A DNA stretch of 64,000 bases, from positions 62,001 to 126,000 of the forward strand of contig NZ_JACOQH010000008.1 of assembly GCF_014297335.1 (NCBI RefSeq), in the 5' to 3' direction. The translations under genes were made by a program, and so were the position numbers. This document shows, piece after piece, positions 42,246-51,679 of this stretch (its first letter is position 1; every line of letters begins with the position of its first letter). The notes below the pieces were generated by a model. The model searched no databases. It was not told the DNA's origin and saw only the letters and a program-made list of their open reading frames with translations. Origin of the DNA: Roseburia_D yibonii. Lineage in GTDB: Bacteria; Bacillota; Clostridia; Lachnospirales; Lachnospiraceae.

Positions 42246-43880
42246 ATGGAATATAAGATGTTTTGCTATCAGTGTCAGGAAACTGCCGGATGCACAGGCT
42301 GTACCCAGGCGGGTGTCTGTGGAAAGAAACCGGATCTGGCTGCCATGCAGGATCTGCTCATTTATGTGACCAAAGGCATTTCCGCTGTGACCACCGCACT
42401 GCGCAAAGAGGGCAAGGCGGTTGCCGCGTCCACCGATCACAGGATCAGCGTAAACCTGTTTACCACGATCACCAATGCAAATTTTGACAAGGAAGCCATC
42501 GTATTACGCATTCGCGAAACTCTGGCCTTAAAAGAAGAACTGCTCACACAGCTTTCTGACACCACCGTTCTCCCGGACGCGGCGTTCTGGAATGGAAAAG
42601 AGTCGGAATACGAGACAAAAGCCGCTGCCGTCGGTGTCCTTGCGACCAAAGATGAGGACATCCGCAGTCTGCGCGAACTGATCACCTACGGATTAAAAGG
42701 TCTCTCCGCCTACTCCAAGCATGCGAACGCCCTGTTAAAATCGGATCCAGAGACCGATGCCTTTTTACAGCGCGCACTCGCTGCCACGCTTGACGACTCT
42801 CTTTCTGTGGACGACCTCATCGCACTCACACTCGAAGCCGGAAAATACGGTGTGGACGGCATGGCACTTTTAGATGAAGCAAACACAAGCGCCTACGGCA
42901 ATCCTGAGATCACAAAGGTAAACATTGGCGTAAGAAATAACCCGGCTATCCTGATCTCCGGTCATGACCTGAAAGATCTTGAAATGCTCTTAGATCAGAC
43001 AAACGGAACCGGCGTGGACGTCTACACCCATTCCGAGATGCTTCCTGCCCACTACTATCCGGCATTCAAAAAATATCCGCACTTTGCCGGAAACTACGGA
43101 AATGCCTGGTGGAAACAGACGGAAGAATTTGAGCGTTTCCATGGTCCGATCTTAATGACCACCAACTGTATCGTACCGCCGAAGGCCAGCTATAAAGACC
43201 GCCTCTATACCACAGGCGCCGCCGGATATCCGGGCTGTAAACACATCTGCGGCGGCATCGGAGAGACCAAGGATTTTTCCGAACTGATCGAACACGCAAA
43301 ACGCACCGCGCCACCGGAAGAAATCGAGCACGGTGAGATCATCGGCGGATTTGCGCACAATCAGGTACTCGCGCTTGCCGATCAGATCGTTGATGCCGTA
43401 AAATCCGGCGCCATCAAAAAATTTGTCGTCATGGCAGGCTGTGACGGCAGAGCGAAATCCAGAAATTACTACACGGATTTTGCAAAAGCACTTCCAAAAG
43501 ATGCCGTCATTCTGACTGCCGGATGCGCAAAATACAAATACAATAAATTGGATCTCGGCGATATCAACGGTATTCCGCGCGTACTGGATGCCGGACAGTG
43601 CAATGACTCCTACTCCCTCGCTGTCATCGCCTTAAAATTAAAAGAGGTATTCGGGCTCTCCGATATCAATGAACTGCCGATCGTCTACAATATTTCCTGG
43701 TATGAACAGAAAGCCGTCATTGTACTGCTCTCCCTGCTCTACCTCGGCGTGAAAAACATTCACCTCGGACCGACACTTCCTGCATTCTTATCCCCGAATG
43801 TGGCAAAAGTTCTGGTGGAAAACTTCGGGATCGCCGGTATCGGAACCGTAGAAGATGATTTAAAACTCTTCTTTGCGTAA
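42246..43880 (+). CDS. hcp: Hybrid-cluster protein (hydroxylamine/nitric-oxide reductase)
   Basis: Hcp protects against nitrosative stress, reducing nitric oxide or hydroxylamine. The N-terminal cysteines (MFCYQCQETAGCTGCTQAGVCG, spacing CX2CX8CX5C) bind the iron-sulfur cluster, and later residues (ISGHDL, NCIVPP, GYPGCKHI, GCDGR, LTAGCAKYKYN, QCNDSYSL) include hybrid-cluster ligands. The ATG at 42246 follows AGGAGG by 8 bases; 22 upstream codons are not needed. Length 544 is normal. Divergent from the Crp/Fnr gene. A bidirectional terminator follows. Confidence 0.96.
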   Translation: MEYKMFCYQCQETAGCTGCTQAGVCGKKPDLAAMQDLLIYVTKGISAVTTALRKEGKAVAASTDHRISVNLFTTITNANFDKEAIVLRIRETLALKEELLTQLSDTTVLPDAAFWNGKESEYETKAAAVGVLATKDEDIRSLRELITYGLKGLSAYSKHANALLKSDPETDAFLQRALAATLDDSLSVDDLIALTLEAGKYGVDGMALLDEANTSAYGNPEITKVNIGVRNNPAILISGHDLKDLEMLLDQTNGTGVDVYTHSEMLPAHYYPAFKKYPHFAGNYGNAWWKQTEEFERFHGPILMTTNCIVPPKASYKDRLYTTGAAGYPGCKHICGGIGETKDFSELIEHAKRTAPPEEIEHGEIIGGFAHNQVLALADQIVDAVKSGAIKKFVVMAGCDGRAKSRNYYTDFAKALPKDAVILTAGCAKYKYNKLDLGDINGIPRVLDAGQCNDSYSLAVIALKLKEVFGLSDINELPIVYNISWYEQKAVIVLLSLLYLGVKNIHLGPTLPAFLSPNVAKVLVENFGIAGIGTVEDDLKLFFA

Positions 43881-43884
43881 CTAC

Positions 43885-43928
43885 AAAAAAATCCACACCC
43901 TGCCAAAAACACAGGATGTGGATTTTTT
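43885..43928. terminator. Bidirectional terminator between hcp and MATE genes
   Basis: AAAAAAATCCACA and TGTGGATTTTTT form a stem with A- and T-runs on both sides between two convergent genes. Confidence 0.85.
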
Positions 43929-43935
43929 CTGTTCT

Positions 43936-45303
43936 TTATTCCTGCCGCATTTTTTTCAGTGCCCTCTTAAACTCACTCGTAAAGAGAATTGAGGTAAAAA
44001 GGATCGCGAAAAAATCGGCTGCCGGCTCCGCGAGATATACCGCCATCGCCCGGTTCTCCGGGAAAAGCCGCGGCATCAGATAAATAAGCGGTATGAGCAG
44101 AATAAATTTTCGCATGACCGCGACCACAATGGAATCCAGCGCTTTGCCAAGCGAGGTAAACGTCATCTGGCAGGCAAGCTGTATGCCGAACAGCCCAAGA
44201 CACGCCAGATAGATCCGAAGCGCCGGTTTTGTATAGGCGAGCAGTGTCGGGTCTGCCGTAAAAAGCCCTGCAAACACCTGCGGAAATATCATCACAAGCA
44301 GCCAGAGCGTAACGGAATAACATAAGTTACATTTTAACAGCAGGCGGAACGCCGCTTTAACACGATCCGCGTTTTTCGCGCCGTAATTGTAGCTGATGAT
44401 CGGCTGCGCGCCCTGTCCCAAGCCCTGTAACGGCAGCATTGCGAACTGCATCACACTCGTTAAGATCGTCATGGCTCCGACCGCGATATCCCCGCCATAT
44501 CTTGCAAGCGAAGAATTAAAGCAAAACGAGATCACGCTCTCGCTTGCCTGCATGGTAAATGTCGCGAGCCCGAGCGCAAGCACCGGCAGCACGATTCCAT
44601 TTTCCATTTTCATATACTTTCTTTTTATTTTTAAATGTGTCGATTCCCCGCACAGGAAAGTGCAAACCCACAGGCAGGACAATGCCTGGGACACGATCGT
44701 TGCGAGTGCCGCGCCGCGGACTCCCATATGGAATAAAAAGATAAAGACCGGATCCAGCAAAATATTGGCGATCGCCCCGATCAGTACGGAAAACATTCCC
44801 TCCTTCGCGAAGCCCTGTGCCGTGATGAACGCATTCATTCCAAGCGTCACCTGCACAAAGACCGTGCCAAGCGCGTACAGGTTCATATAACTTGTCGCAT
44901 AGCCGATCGTATTTTCACTGGCACCAAATAGTAACAGCACCGGACGGCTATAGACAAGCAGTACCACCGTTAAGATAACGGAGATGATGATCTGAAGCGT
45001 CAGACAGTTCCCGAGTGTCTTTTCCGCAGACTCTTTGTCTCCCTTTCCCATAAAGATCGATGCCCTCGGTGCCCCGCCGGATGCCGCGAAAGCCGCAAAG
45101 GCAGTCACGATCATGATAAGCGGCATGCAGACGCCAACCCCGGTCAGTGCAAGCACGCCGTCTCCCGGTATGTGGCCGATGTATATACGATCCACAATAT
45201 TATAAAGCATGTTTATGATCTGGGCGGCTACGGTTGGCAGCGCTAACCGGCGTAACAACGATCCGATTGGTTCAGTTCCTAAAAAATCACGGTTATCAGA
45301 CAT
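43936..45303 (-). CDS. MATE-family efflux transporter (copy 2)
   Basis: A 455-residue, 12-helix MATE protein with LRRLALPTVAAQIINMLYNIVDRIYIGHI at the first helix and QFAMLPLQGLGQGAQPIISYNYGAKNADRV at the seventh. It belongs to the same family as the copy at 35678 but the two differ widely in sequence. No regulator abuts it; its nearest neighbour is the amidotransferase-like gene 70 nt upstream on the same strand. Substrate unknown. Confidence 0.92.
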   Translation of the reverse strand: MSDNRDFLGTEPIGSLLRRLALPTVAAQIINMLYNIVDRIYIGHIPGDGVLALTGVGVCMPLIMIVTAFAAFAASGGAPRASIFMGKGDKESAEKTLGNCLTLQIIISVILTVVLLVYSRPVLLLFGASENTIGYATSYMNLYALGTVFVQVTLGMNAFITAQGFAKEGMFSVLIGAIANILLDPVFIFLFHMGVRGAALATIVSQALSCLWVCTFLCGESTHLKIKRKYMKMENGIVLPVLALGLATFTMQASESVISFCFNSSLARYGGDIAVGAMTILTSVMQFAMLPLQGLGQGAQPIISYNYGAKNADRVKAAFRLLLKCNLCYSVTLWLLVMIFPQVFAGLFTADPTLLAYTKPALRIYLACLGLFGIQLACQMTFTSLGKALDSIVVAVMRKFILLIPLIYLMPRLFPENRAMAVYLAEPAADFFAILFTSILFTSEFKRALKKMRQE

Positions 45304-45373
45304 AGATCTTCCCCCATATTACGTTCTTTTTTTCTGCACATCCGAGTATACACCATTTTTCAAAGAAAAAGTA

Positions 45374-46090
45374 CTATTTTTTACACGCATCCACAAATGC
45401 CTGAAAAATCTTTTTCGCATCCGCGTCCTTCCGGTACAGGAATTCCGGATGCCACTGCACGCCCCAGACAAAGGTACGGTCTTTCCGGCATACCGCCTCC
45501 ACAAGCCCGTCCTCAGAAACCGCCATGACAGAAAGTTTATCTCCCACAGTGCGCACTGCCTGATGATGATAGCTGTTTACCCCGAGTTTTTCTTTCTTTA
45601 ACAGGTCATACAGTGGGCTGTCTGATTTTATGTCAACCTCATGCACCGCACGGTCATACGGCGCACACATATGGTGTTCCACTCCTGTCTGATATTCACT
45701 CGGAAGATCCTGATAGAGCGTTCCGCCCTCTGCCACATTGATAAACTGGATGCCACGGCAGATACCAAGCACCGGCTTATCCTCCAAAACTGCCCGCTCA
45801 TAGATCCACGGCTCGATCATATCCCGCATCCTGCAGGGTTCGCCGCAGTTTTTATTTCGTTCTTCCCCATACAGCGCCGGGTCTATGTCATGGCCTCCGG
45901 TCAGCAGATATCCGTCTATCTGTGCGTCAAGCGTTTCGTAATCCGCCCTTTCTGCTGTAAGCGGCAGGATAACGGGAATCGAACCCGCCTCCTTTAACCC
46001 TTCCAGATAACCGGGAAGCATCCAGATACTCTCTTTCGTTTCATCATAGAGCGGGCAGACTCCGATGACCGGCTTTTTTTGTTTCTCCAT
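45374..46090 (-). CDS. Gamma-glutamyl-gamma-aminobutyrate hydrolase-like peptidase (C26)
   Basis: A class I glutamine-amidotransferase-like hydrolase. Features: KPVIGVCPLYDE at the N-terminus, the GGHDIDPALYGE site, the nucleophile cysteine in PVLGICRGIQFINVAEGGTLYQDLPSE, and the His-Glu pair in WGVQWHPEF. In PuuD-type enzymes this cleaves gamma-glutamyl bonds, including those of the putrescine breakdown route. No other puu genes lie nearby, so the precise substrate is uncertain. Length 238 fits. metE lies upstream behind its own terminator. Confidence 0.85.
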   Translation of the reverse strand: MEKQKKPVIGVCPLYDETKESIWMLPGYLEGLKEAGSIPVILPLTAERADYETLDAQIDGYLLTGGHDIDPALYGEERNKNCGEPCRMRDMIEPWIYERAVLEDKPVLGICRGIQFINVAEGGTLYQDLPSEYQTGVEHHMCAPYDRAVHEVDIKSDSPLYDLLKKEKLGVNSYHHQAVRTVGDKLSVMAVSEDGLVEAVCRKDRTFVWGVQWHPEFLYRKDADAKKIFQAFVDACKK

Positions 46091-46132
46091 AGATCTCGCA
46101 ATCCTTTTTTCTCATTGCATTCCCAAACGGTC

Positions 46133-46169
46133 AAAAAAGGGAGACGCTGCCTGCCGCATCGTCTCCCTT
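46133..46169 (-). terminator. Terminator downstream of metE
   Basis: AAGGGAGACG and CGTCTCCCTT form a perfect 10-bp stem followed by TTTTTT on the minus strand. Confidence 0.85.
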
Positions 46170-46215
46170 GACTTTTCTCTATTATCTTACCCAATACATC
46201 ACGGAAAAGCAATCT

Positions 46216-48495
46216 TTATTTTGTTTCGAGTTCCCCACGAACGATCTTTGCCGCCGCGACCAGGTTCTTTAAGCTCGCCTCGGTCTCCGGAATTCCTCTG
46301 GTCTTCAGTCCGCAGTCCGGATTTACCCAGAGTTTGTCAGGATCGATCTTTGCAAGCATTTTCCTTAATGCATCCACGATCTCATCCACGGAAGGCACAC
46401 GCGGAGAATGGATGTCATAAACACCCGGTCCCACCTCTGTCTCAAAGTGAGCCGCATTTAACGCATCGATGATCGTAAGATTGGAGCGGGATGCCTCAAA
46501 GGAGATCACGTCCGCATCCATGTTATCGATGTCTTGTACGATCTCATTGAATTCACTGTAGCACATATGGGTATGGATCTGTGTCTCCGGTCTGATCTTT
46601 CCTGCACAGAGACGGAATGCCGGGATCGCCCAGTCCAGATATTCGCTGTACCACTCTGCTCTGCGGATCGGAAGTTTTTCCTTGAGTGCCGCCTCATCGA
46701 TCTGGATGACACGGATCCCTGCCGCTTCCAGATCACACACTTCATCACGGATCGAGATTCCAATCTGATAAGCCATCTCTTTTAAGGAAACATCCTCACG
46801 CGGGAATGACCAGTTTAAGATCGTGACCGGACCGGTCAGCATACCCTTTACCGGACGGCTGGTCAGGCTCTGTGCATACTCGGAATAGCTTACGGTGATC
46901 GGACGGATGCGCTTTACATCACCGAAAATGATCGGCGGCTTTACGCATCTGGTTCCATAGGACTGCACCCATGCCTTTTCCGTGAAAACATAGCCTGCAA
47001 GGTTCTCACCAAAGAACTCAACCATGTCGTTTCGCTCATATTCTCCATGTACAAGTACATCAATATCAAGATCTTCCTGCAATTTGATACAGTCTTTGAT
47101 AAACGCAAATACCTGCTTATCGTAGGCAGCCTTGTCGATCTCGCCCTTGCGGTAGCTGCTGCGGTTTCTCTTTACTTCCCTGGTCTGCGGGAAAGAACCG
47201 ATCGTTGTTGTCGGAAGTAACGGAAGCCCGAACTCCTCTTTCTGCAGCTTTTCACGTTCGCTTCTTGCCATCTCGCGGTGGAAATCTTCTTCCTTTAACG
47301 CGGCAACCGCATCCTGTACTCCCCTGTCAAGATAAAGCCGCTCGTCCGCAAACAGCGCCTGATTCTTTTTATAACTCTCGGAGTTCTCCGGTTCTGCTTC
47401 TTCTGTGAGCACTGCGAGTTCGGAAAGCTCTGTCAGTTTTTCCTTTGCGAACGCAAAATGCTTTTTCACATCCTCTTCCAGCTTTGTCTCGTTTTCCAGG
47501 GTGTACGGAACATGGAGCAGAGAGCAGGAAGTTGCGATCACAACCTGCTTTGCGATATTCTTGATCGTCAAAAGTAACTCCAGTGTCTTTTTATAATCAC
47601 ACTTCCAGATATTTTTTCCGTTTACCACACCCGCAAATAAAATCTTATCTGCCGGGAAACCGTATTTCTCCAAAAGCGCAAGTGTCTGTTTTCCTTCAAG
47701 GAAATCCAGTCCAAGTCCGTCAAACGGAAGTCCGGTCAGTTCTTCATAGCAGTCACGCACATCCCCGAAATAGGTCTGGAGCAGAACTTTTACCTTTCCC
47801 TTGCTCTTTAAGATATCCGTGTAGAGTGAGACGAACAGTGCGACATCTTCCGCAGAAAGATCGGTCACCAGATACGGCTCGTCGATCTGTACCCATTCCA
47901 CGTCGGCTTTGTTTAACTCGCCAAACAGCTCTTCATATACCGCCCTGATCTCCGGGACAAAATCGGAAAGCTGTTTCTTTCCATTGTAATTTGCCAGTTT
48001 TAAAAATGTAAACGGTCCGATCACAACCGGTTTTGTGAGGATCCCTGCGTTCTTCGCCTCTTCGTATTCACCGATCAGTTTATCTTTTGACAGCGCAAGT
48101 TTCATATCATCAAAAAGCTGCGGCACCATATAATGATAATTCGTGTTGAACCATTTTTTCATCGGAAATGCCTTGACATCCCCATGGTCGCCCTGATAAC
48201 CTCTTGCCATCGCAAAATAGGTGGCAAGATCGGAAAGCCCAAGCCCACGGTAGCTCTGCGGTACTGCGCCAAGCATCACTGCCGTATCCAGCATTCCATC
48301 ATAAAAAGAAAAATCATTGGAAGAGATATAGTGGATCCCCGCCTCTTTTTCAAATCCCCAGTGTTCTTTTCGAAGTTCTGCCGCAACGGCAAGCAACTCT
48401 TCCTCAGAAATCTCCTGACGGAAAAATTTCTCGGAAGCAAATTTTAATTCTCTTAATTTTCCAACTCTCGGAAAACCGATTACTGCTGTATTCAT
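46216..48495 (-). CDS. metE: Cobalamin-independent methionine synthase
   Basis: MetE makes methionine from homocysteine and methyl-tetrahydrofolate triglutamate without B12. N-terminal FPRVGKLRELKFASEKFF matches the family. The zinc ligands lie in the C-terminal barrel (IQIDEAALKE, IHTHMCYSEFN with His and Cys, VNPDCGLKTRG with the last Cys). Length 759 is standard. The ATG at 48495 is best placed after AGGAGGG. A LysR gene precedes it on the same strand but ends in a terminator, so metE has its own promoter. Confidence 0.96.
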   Translation of the reverse strand: MNTAVIGFPRVGKLRELKFASEKFFRQEISEEELLAVAAELRKEHWGFEKEAGIHYISSNDFSFYDGMLDTAVMLGAVPQSYRGLGLSDLATYFAMARGYQGDHGDVKAFPMKKWFNTNYHYMVPQLFDDMKLALSKDKLIGEYEEAKNAGILTKPVVIGPFTFLKLANYNGKKQLSDFVPEIRAVYEELFGELNKADVEWVQIDEPYLVTDLSAEDVALFVSLYTDILKSKGKVKVLLQTYFGDVRDCYEELTGLPFDGLGLDFLEGKQTLALLEKYGFPADKILFAGVVNGKNIWKCDYKKTLELLLTIKNIAKQVVIATSCSLLHVPYTLENETKLEEDVKKHFAFAKEKLTELSELAVLTEEAEPENSESYKKNQALFADERLYLDRGVQDAVAALKEEDFHREMARSEREKLQKEEFGLPLLPTTTIGSFPQTREVKRNRSSYRKGEIDKAAYDKQVFAFIKDCIKLQEDLDIDVLVHGEYERNDMVEFFGENLAGYVFTEKAWVQSYGTRCVKPPIIFGDVKRIRPITVSYSEYAQSLTSRPVKGMLTGPVTILNWSFPREDVSLKEMAYQIGISIRDEVCDLEAAGIRVIQIDEAALKEKLPIRRAEWYSEYLDWAIPAFRLCAGKIRPETQIHTHMCYSEFNEIVQDIDNMDADVISFEASRSNLTIIDALNAAHFETEVGPGVYDIHSPRVPSVDEIVDALRKMLAKIDPDKLWVNPDCGLKTRGIPETEASLKNLVAAAKIVRGELETK

Positions 48496-48550
48496 CATAC
48501 CCTCCTTATGCTTTCTGACTGCGCTGTCATTCACTTTTCTTATGTGCATA

Positions 48551-48556
48551 AGTATA
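48551..48556 (-). promoter_or_regulatory. metE -10 box
   Basis: TATACT with only a weak -35 (TTTTCA) 17 bases upstream suggests dependence on an activator, perhaps the adjacent LysR protein. The 118-base gap is too short for a SAM riboswitch with expression platform. Confidence 0.4.
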
Positions 48557-48590
48557 CGGTTTTGATTTCCATTTGAAAAATACAAAAAAA

Positions 48591-48629
48591 TAGCAGTTTG
48601 ATATAGTTTTTTACTATACCAGACTGCTA
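48591..48629 (-). terminator. Terminator overlapping the LysR stop
   Basis: TAGCAGTcTGGTATAGT and ACTATAtCAAACTGCTA pair over 17 positions with two imperfections, followed by TTTTTTTGTA. The 5' arm includes the last codons of the LysR gene. Confidence 0.75.
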
Positions 48630-49534
48630 TCTGCCTGATCGATGTGATGCCTTAACGCTTCCATGTACACCGCGCCGTACCGGCTTGGTGCCATGTTCTT
48701 CTGCGTGATCGTCCCGATCTTCATATATTCGTCCACTAAAAGCGGCTTCGCAATGATGTTCTCACCGTTTAATTCCTTGCTGATCACACCGGAGCTCACC
48801 GTATAACCGTTCAGCCCGATCACCAGGTTAAACAGCGTTGCACGGTCGCGCACCTTGATATTTTTCTTCCGGTCAAGCGTGCTTAAAATCTCCTCGGAAA
48901 AATAAAACGAATTGTATTCTCCCTGCTCAAAAGAGAGATACGGATACTCCTCAAGGTCATCCAGCGAAATGGCTTCTTTTTCCGCCAGCGGATGGCGCGC
49001 GCTGATAAACACATGAGGTTTCGCGACAAAAAGCTCCTCGAATTTCAGATCATTTTTCGCGATCAGTTTGCGTATGATCTCCTCATTCTGCGAAGAGACA
49101 TAGAGGATCCCGATCTCACTTTTCATGCGGCTCACATCCTCTATGATCTCATAGGTCTGTGTCTCCCGCAGCGTGAAATCATACTGATCCGCATCAAACG
49201 CCTCGATCACGTCCACAAACGCGTTGACCGCAAACGAATAATGCTGACATGATACCGAAAAACGCGGACTCTGCTTCTTTACATTTAAGAATTTTTCCTT
49301 TAAAAGATCCGCCTGCTCCAAGACCTGTCTCGCGTATGCCAAAAACACATCCCCTTCGCCGGATACGATGATCCCCTTATTTGTCCGGTGAAAGATCGTG
49401 ATCTGCATCTCTTTTTCAAGTTCCTTGATCGCATTGGTAAGGCTCGGCTGGGAAATGAAAAGTTCCTTTGCCGCACCGCTGATGCTTCCCTGTTCCGCAA
49501 CGGTCACCACATATTTCAACTGCTGTAACGTCAT
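48614..49534 (-). CDS. LysR-family regulator, MtaR/CmbR-like, next to metE
   Basis: A full LysR protein of 306 residues: HTH LKYVVTVAEQGSISGAAKELFISQPSLTNAIKELEKEMQITIFHRTNKGI, then the effector domain. Its SVSCQHYSFAVNAFVDVIEAF resembles the start of the effector domain in streptococcal/lactococcal MtaR and CmbR, which control methionine and cysteine uptake. Together with metE downstream this suggests a sulfur-amino-acid regulator. Inference from context, moderate. Confidence 0.85.
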   Translation of the reverse strand: MTLQQLKYVVTVAEQGSISGAAKELFISQPSLTNAIKELEKEMQITIFHRTNKGIIVSGEGDVFLAYARQVLEQADLLKEKFLNVKKQSPRFSVSCQHYSFAVNAFVDVIEAFDADQYDFTLRETQTYEIIEDVSRMKSEIGILYVSSQNEEIIRKLIAKNDLKFEELFVAKPHVFISARHPLAEKEAISLDDLEEYPYLSFEQGEYNSFYFSEEILSTLDRKKNIKVRDRATLFNLVIGLNGYTVSSGVISKELNGENIIAKPLLVDEYMKIGTITQKNMAPSRYGAVYMEALRHHIDQADSSLV

Positions 49535-49568
49535 GTCCTGTAATCCTTTGATACACTGCTTTTGAATG

Positions 49569-49625
49569 CCGGATATCCGGACATCCCTGTATTTTCATGG
49601 TAACGTTCCGGTTCCGTAATGTCAA
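49569..49625 (-). promoter_or_regulatory. Promoter and palindrome of the metE-adjacent LysR gene
   Basis: TTGACA (49625-49620) and TACCAT (49602-49597) are 17 bases apart, with the -35 box inside the end of the aminotransferase gene. The perfect palindrome CCGGATATCCGG (49569-49580) lies in the short leader and may be an operator. Confidence 0.45.
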
Positions 49626-50902
49626 GAATTTGCTGACAGTTTTTCAAGGGTCGCCAGTTTGACGCTGACCGCAAAGATCTTTGTCGCCATCTCGATCTCC
49701 TCCGCCGATGCAAAAGACGGAGCGATCCGGATATTGGAGTCTTTCGGATCTTTTCCATATGGGAATGTTGCTCCCGCCGGTGTAAATTTTACTCCGGCAT
49801 CCCGGCACAGTTCTATCGTCCGCTTCGCGCAGCCCTCCATCGTATCGAAGGAGATAAAATATCCTCCGCGCGGATTGGTCCAGGACGCGATCTTCGCACT
49901 TCCAAGTTCTTCCTCTAAAATGCGCTCGACCATCTCAAACTTCGGACGCATGATATCTGCCTGTTTTTTCATGTGCTTTTTTATCTCACCGATACTGTGA
50001 AAATAGCGCACCTGGCGCAGCTGATTGATCTTGTCCGGTCCGATCGTTCCCTGTTTCAGATAGTTTTTAAACGCGATCATATTTGCCGGACTTGTCGCAA
50101 ACGCCGCGATCCCGTCTCCCGGAAATGCCACCTTGCTGGTCGAACAAAATTCGTAGACCATGTCTCCGTTTCCTTCTTTTTCCGCAAGATCCAAAAGATC
50201 CGGGATCTCATGCTCCTCCTTATACAGATCGTGTATACAGTATGCGTTATCCCAGAAGATACGGAAATCTTTTGCCTTTGGTTTTAAAGCGGCAAAGCGT
50301 TTCACTACCTCCTCACTGAATACCACGCCGGTCGGATTCTGATACTTCGGAACGCACCAGATTCCCTTTATCGTCTCATCGGATGCCACAAGCTTTTCCA
50401 CCACATCCATATCCGGTCCATCCTCTTTCATCGGGACAGTCACAAGCTCAAACCCGAAATACTCGGTCATGCCGAAATGTCTGTCATATCCCGGCGCCGG
50501 GCACAGAAATTTCCGTTTTTTCTGCATACACATCGGTGTCTCGCCAAGCAGCCCGTCTAACATGGCATGGTTGAACAGCAAAAACATGATCGTCAGACTG
50601 CTGTTTCCAAGTACCATCACATTGGTCTGTTTGGTTCCGAGCATCTTCCGCATCAGATCTTTTGCCTCCTCAATGCCGTCAAGCCCGCCGTAGTTGCGGC
50701 AGTCTGTTCCGTTCTGGGTATGTAACACCGATGTACTCTTTAACGAGTCCAGAATGCCCATCGAAAGCGCCAGCTGCTCCGCTGACGGCTTTCCTCTGGA
50801 GAGATCGAGCGACAGCCCAAGCTCCTGATATTTGCGGTATTCGGCAAGACATTTTTCCTGCTCTTTCTTCTGTTCCTCTGTTTTCATCGCACTGTAATCC
50901 AT
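49622..50902 (-). CDS. Type Ic aspartate aminotransferase-like PLP enzyme (copy 2)
   Basis: This is a paralog of the enzyme at 20058-21344, with the same landmarks: LSLDLSRGKPSAEQLALS, DCRNYGGLDGIEEAKDLM, IFWDNAYCIHDLY, the PLP lysine in CSTSKVAFPGDG and RIAPSFASAEE. Length 426. An AAGGAGAACAATAAC site precedes the ATG. It follows the YoaK gene by 18 nt in one operon and lies upstream of the LysR-metE block. Possibly this copy serves methionine or cysteine metabolism, as the position next to metE suggests, but that is inference. Confidence 0.9.
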   Translation of the reverse strand: MDYSAMKTEEQKKEQEKCLAEYRKYQELGLSLDLSRGKPSAEQLALSMGILDSLKSTSVLHTQNGTDCRNYGGLDGIEEAKDLMRKMLGTKQTNVMVLGNSSLTIMFLLFNHAMLDGLLGETPMCMQKKRKFLCPAPGYDRHFGMTEYFGFELVTVPMKEDGPDMDVVEKLVASDETIKGIWCVPKYQNPTGVVFSEEVVKRFAALKPKAKDFRIFWDNAYCIHDLYKEEHEIPDLLDLAEKEGNGDMVYEFCSTSKVAFPGDGIAAFATSPANMIAFKNYLKQGTIGPDKINQLRQVRYFHSIGEIKKHMKKQADIMRPKFEMVERILEEELGSAKIASWTNPRGGYFISFDTMEGCAKRTIELCRDAGVKFTPAGATFPYGKDPKDSNIRIAPSFASAEEIEMATKIFAVSVKLATLEKLSANS

Positions 50903-50920
50903 GTTATTGTTCTCCTTTTT

Positions 50921-51643
50921 TTATTTTAACTTCTCGATTCCCATTAAAAAGAAACTGATACCCAAAAAGACGCAGGATACCCATATCGTGTGGATTCCGT
51001 AGTTTGCCGAAAGGTTTCCGCCAATCCCTGCTCCGATTCCAAATACCAGGATCACGCCAAAATAATAAAGTGATCTTCTTAACTGATCCGTTTTTTTCTC
51101 ACGCATATATACTGACAGCGCCGCCGTTCCGCTCCTCAGATTTCCGATGCACATCGTGCTCGCGTAGGAATAACCGTTGACCTTGCGAAACGTCTGCACC
51201 TGCATCGCGCAGGCAAAAGATACCAGTATGGTCGCTGTCATATTGAGTGCCGCCGGCATAAATCCGACCAAAAATAAGATCACGATCTCCGCAAGAAGAA
51301 TCCCCTGTCTCCAGTGCATTTTTCTTGCATACCGGAAACGGTTCTGTATTTTCTCCGCTAAGAACACGCCAAGCGCAAACGAAAGGAGCGGCAGCAGATA
51401 ACGCAGTCCGTCCATCCACTCCCCTGCCATAAAATGCTGGCTCATCAAAACCACGTTTCCGGTCTGCGCGTTTGAGAACACCTCATTCCTTGTATTATAA
51501 GTGTATGCGTCCTGAAAGCCCCCGGATAGCGCAAGAAACGCGCTGTTGATAAACGCCTCCGACATCTGGTTTTCAGAAAGCAGACATGCCACGATCGGGT
51601 TATGTTTCTTTCCCTGATTTCCCCGTTCTGTCACTTTTTTCAC
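50921..51643 (-). CDS. YoaK-family (DUF1275) membrane protein
   Basis: A six-helix membrane protein of 240 residues with FLALSGGFQDAYTYNTRNEVFSNAQTGNVVLMSQHF, the family's first-helix signature, and CAMQVQTFRKVNGYSYASTMCIGNLRSG later. The function of YoaK proteins is not established; a transport role is usually guessed. It shares a divergent, overlapping promoter region with the plus-strand LysR gene, which makes it the likely target of that regulator. Confidence 0.9.
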   Translation of the reverse strand: MKKVTERGNQGKKHNPIVACLLSENQMSEAFINSAFLALSGGFQDAYTYNTRNEVFSNAQTGNVVLMSQHFMAGEWMDGLRYLLPLLSFALGVFLAEKIQNRFRYARKMHWRQGILLAEIVILFLVGFMPAALNMTATILVSFACAMQVQTFRKVNGYSYASTMCIGNLRSGTAALSVYMREKKTDQLRRSLYYFGVILVFGIGAGIGGNLSANYGIHTIWVSCVFLGISFFLMGIEKLK

Positions 51644-51650
51644 ATCCTTC

Positions 51651-51679
51651 TTGCTTTTTTTTACCGTATGTATTATACT
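51651..51679 (+). promoter_or_regulatory. Promoter of the plus-strand LysR gene
   Basis: TTGCTT (51651-51656) and TATACT (51674-51679), spacing 17. Confidence 0.55.

Noticed and set aside
45965..45995. A tRNA-like T-arm, GGGTTCGATTCCC, on the minus strand
   Set aside because: It lies inside the well-supported amidotransferase-like gene, where it encodes AGSIPVI, and no acceptor, D or anticodon arm can be drawn around it.
48496..48613. SAM riboswitch or T-box ahead of metE
   Set aside because: The gap is only 118 bases, half of it taken by the LysR terminator, and no T-box core or SAM-box helices can be seen.
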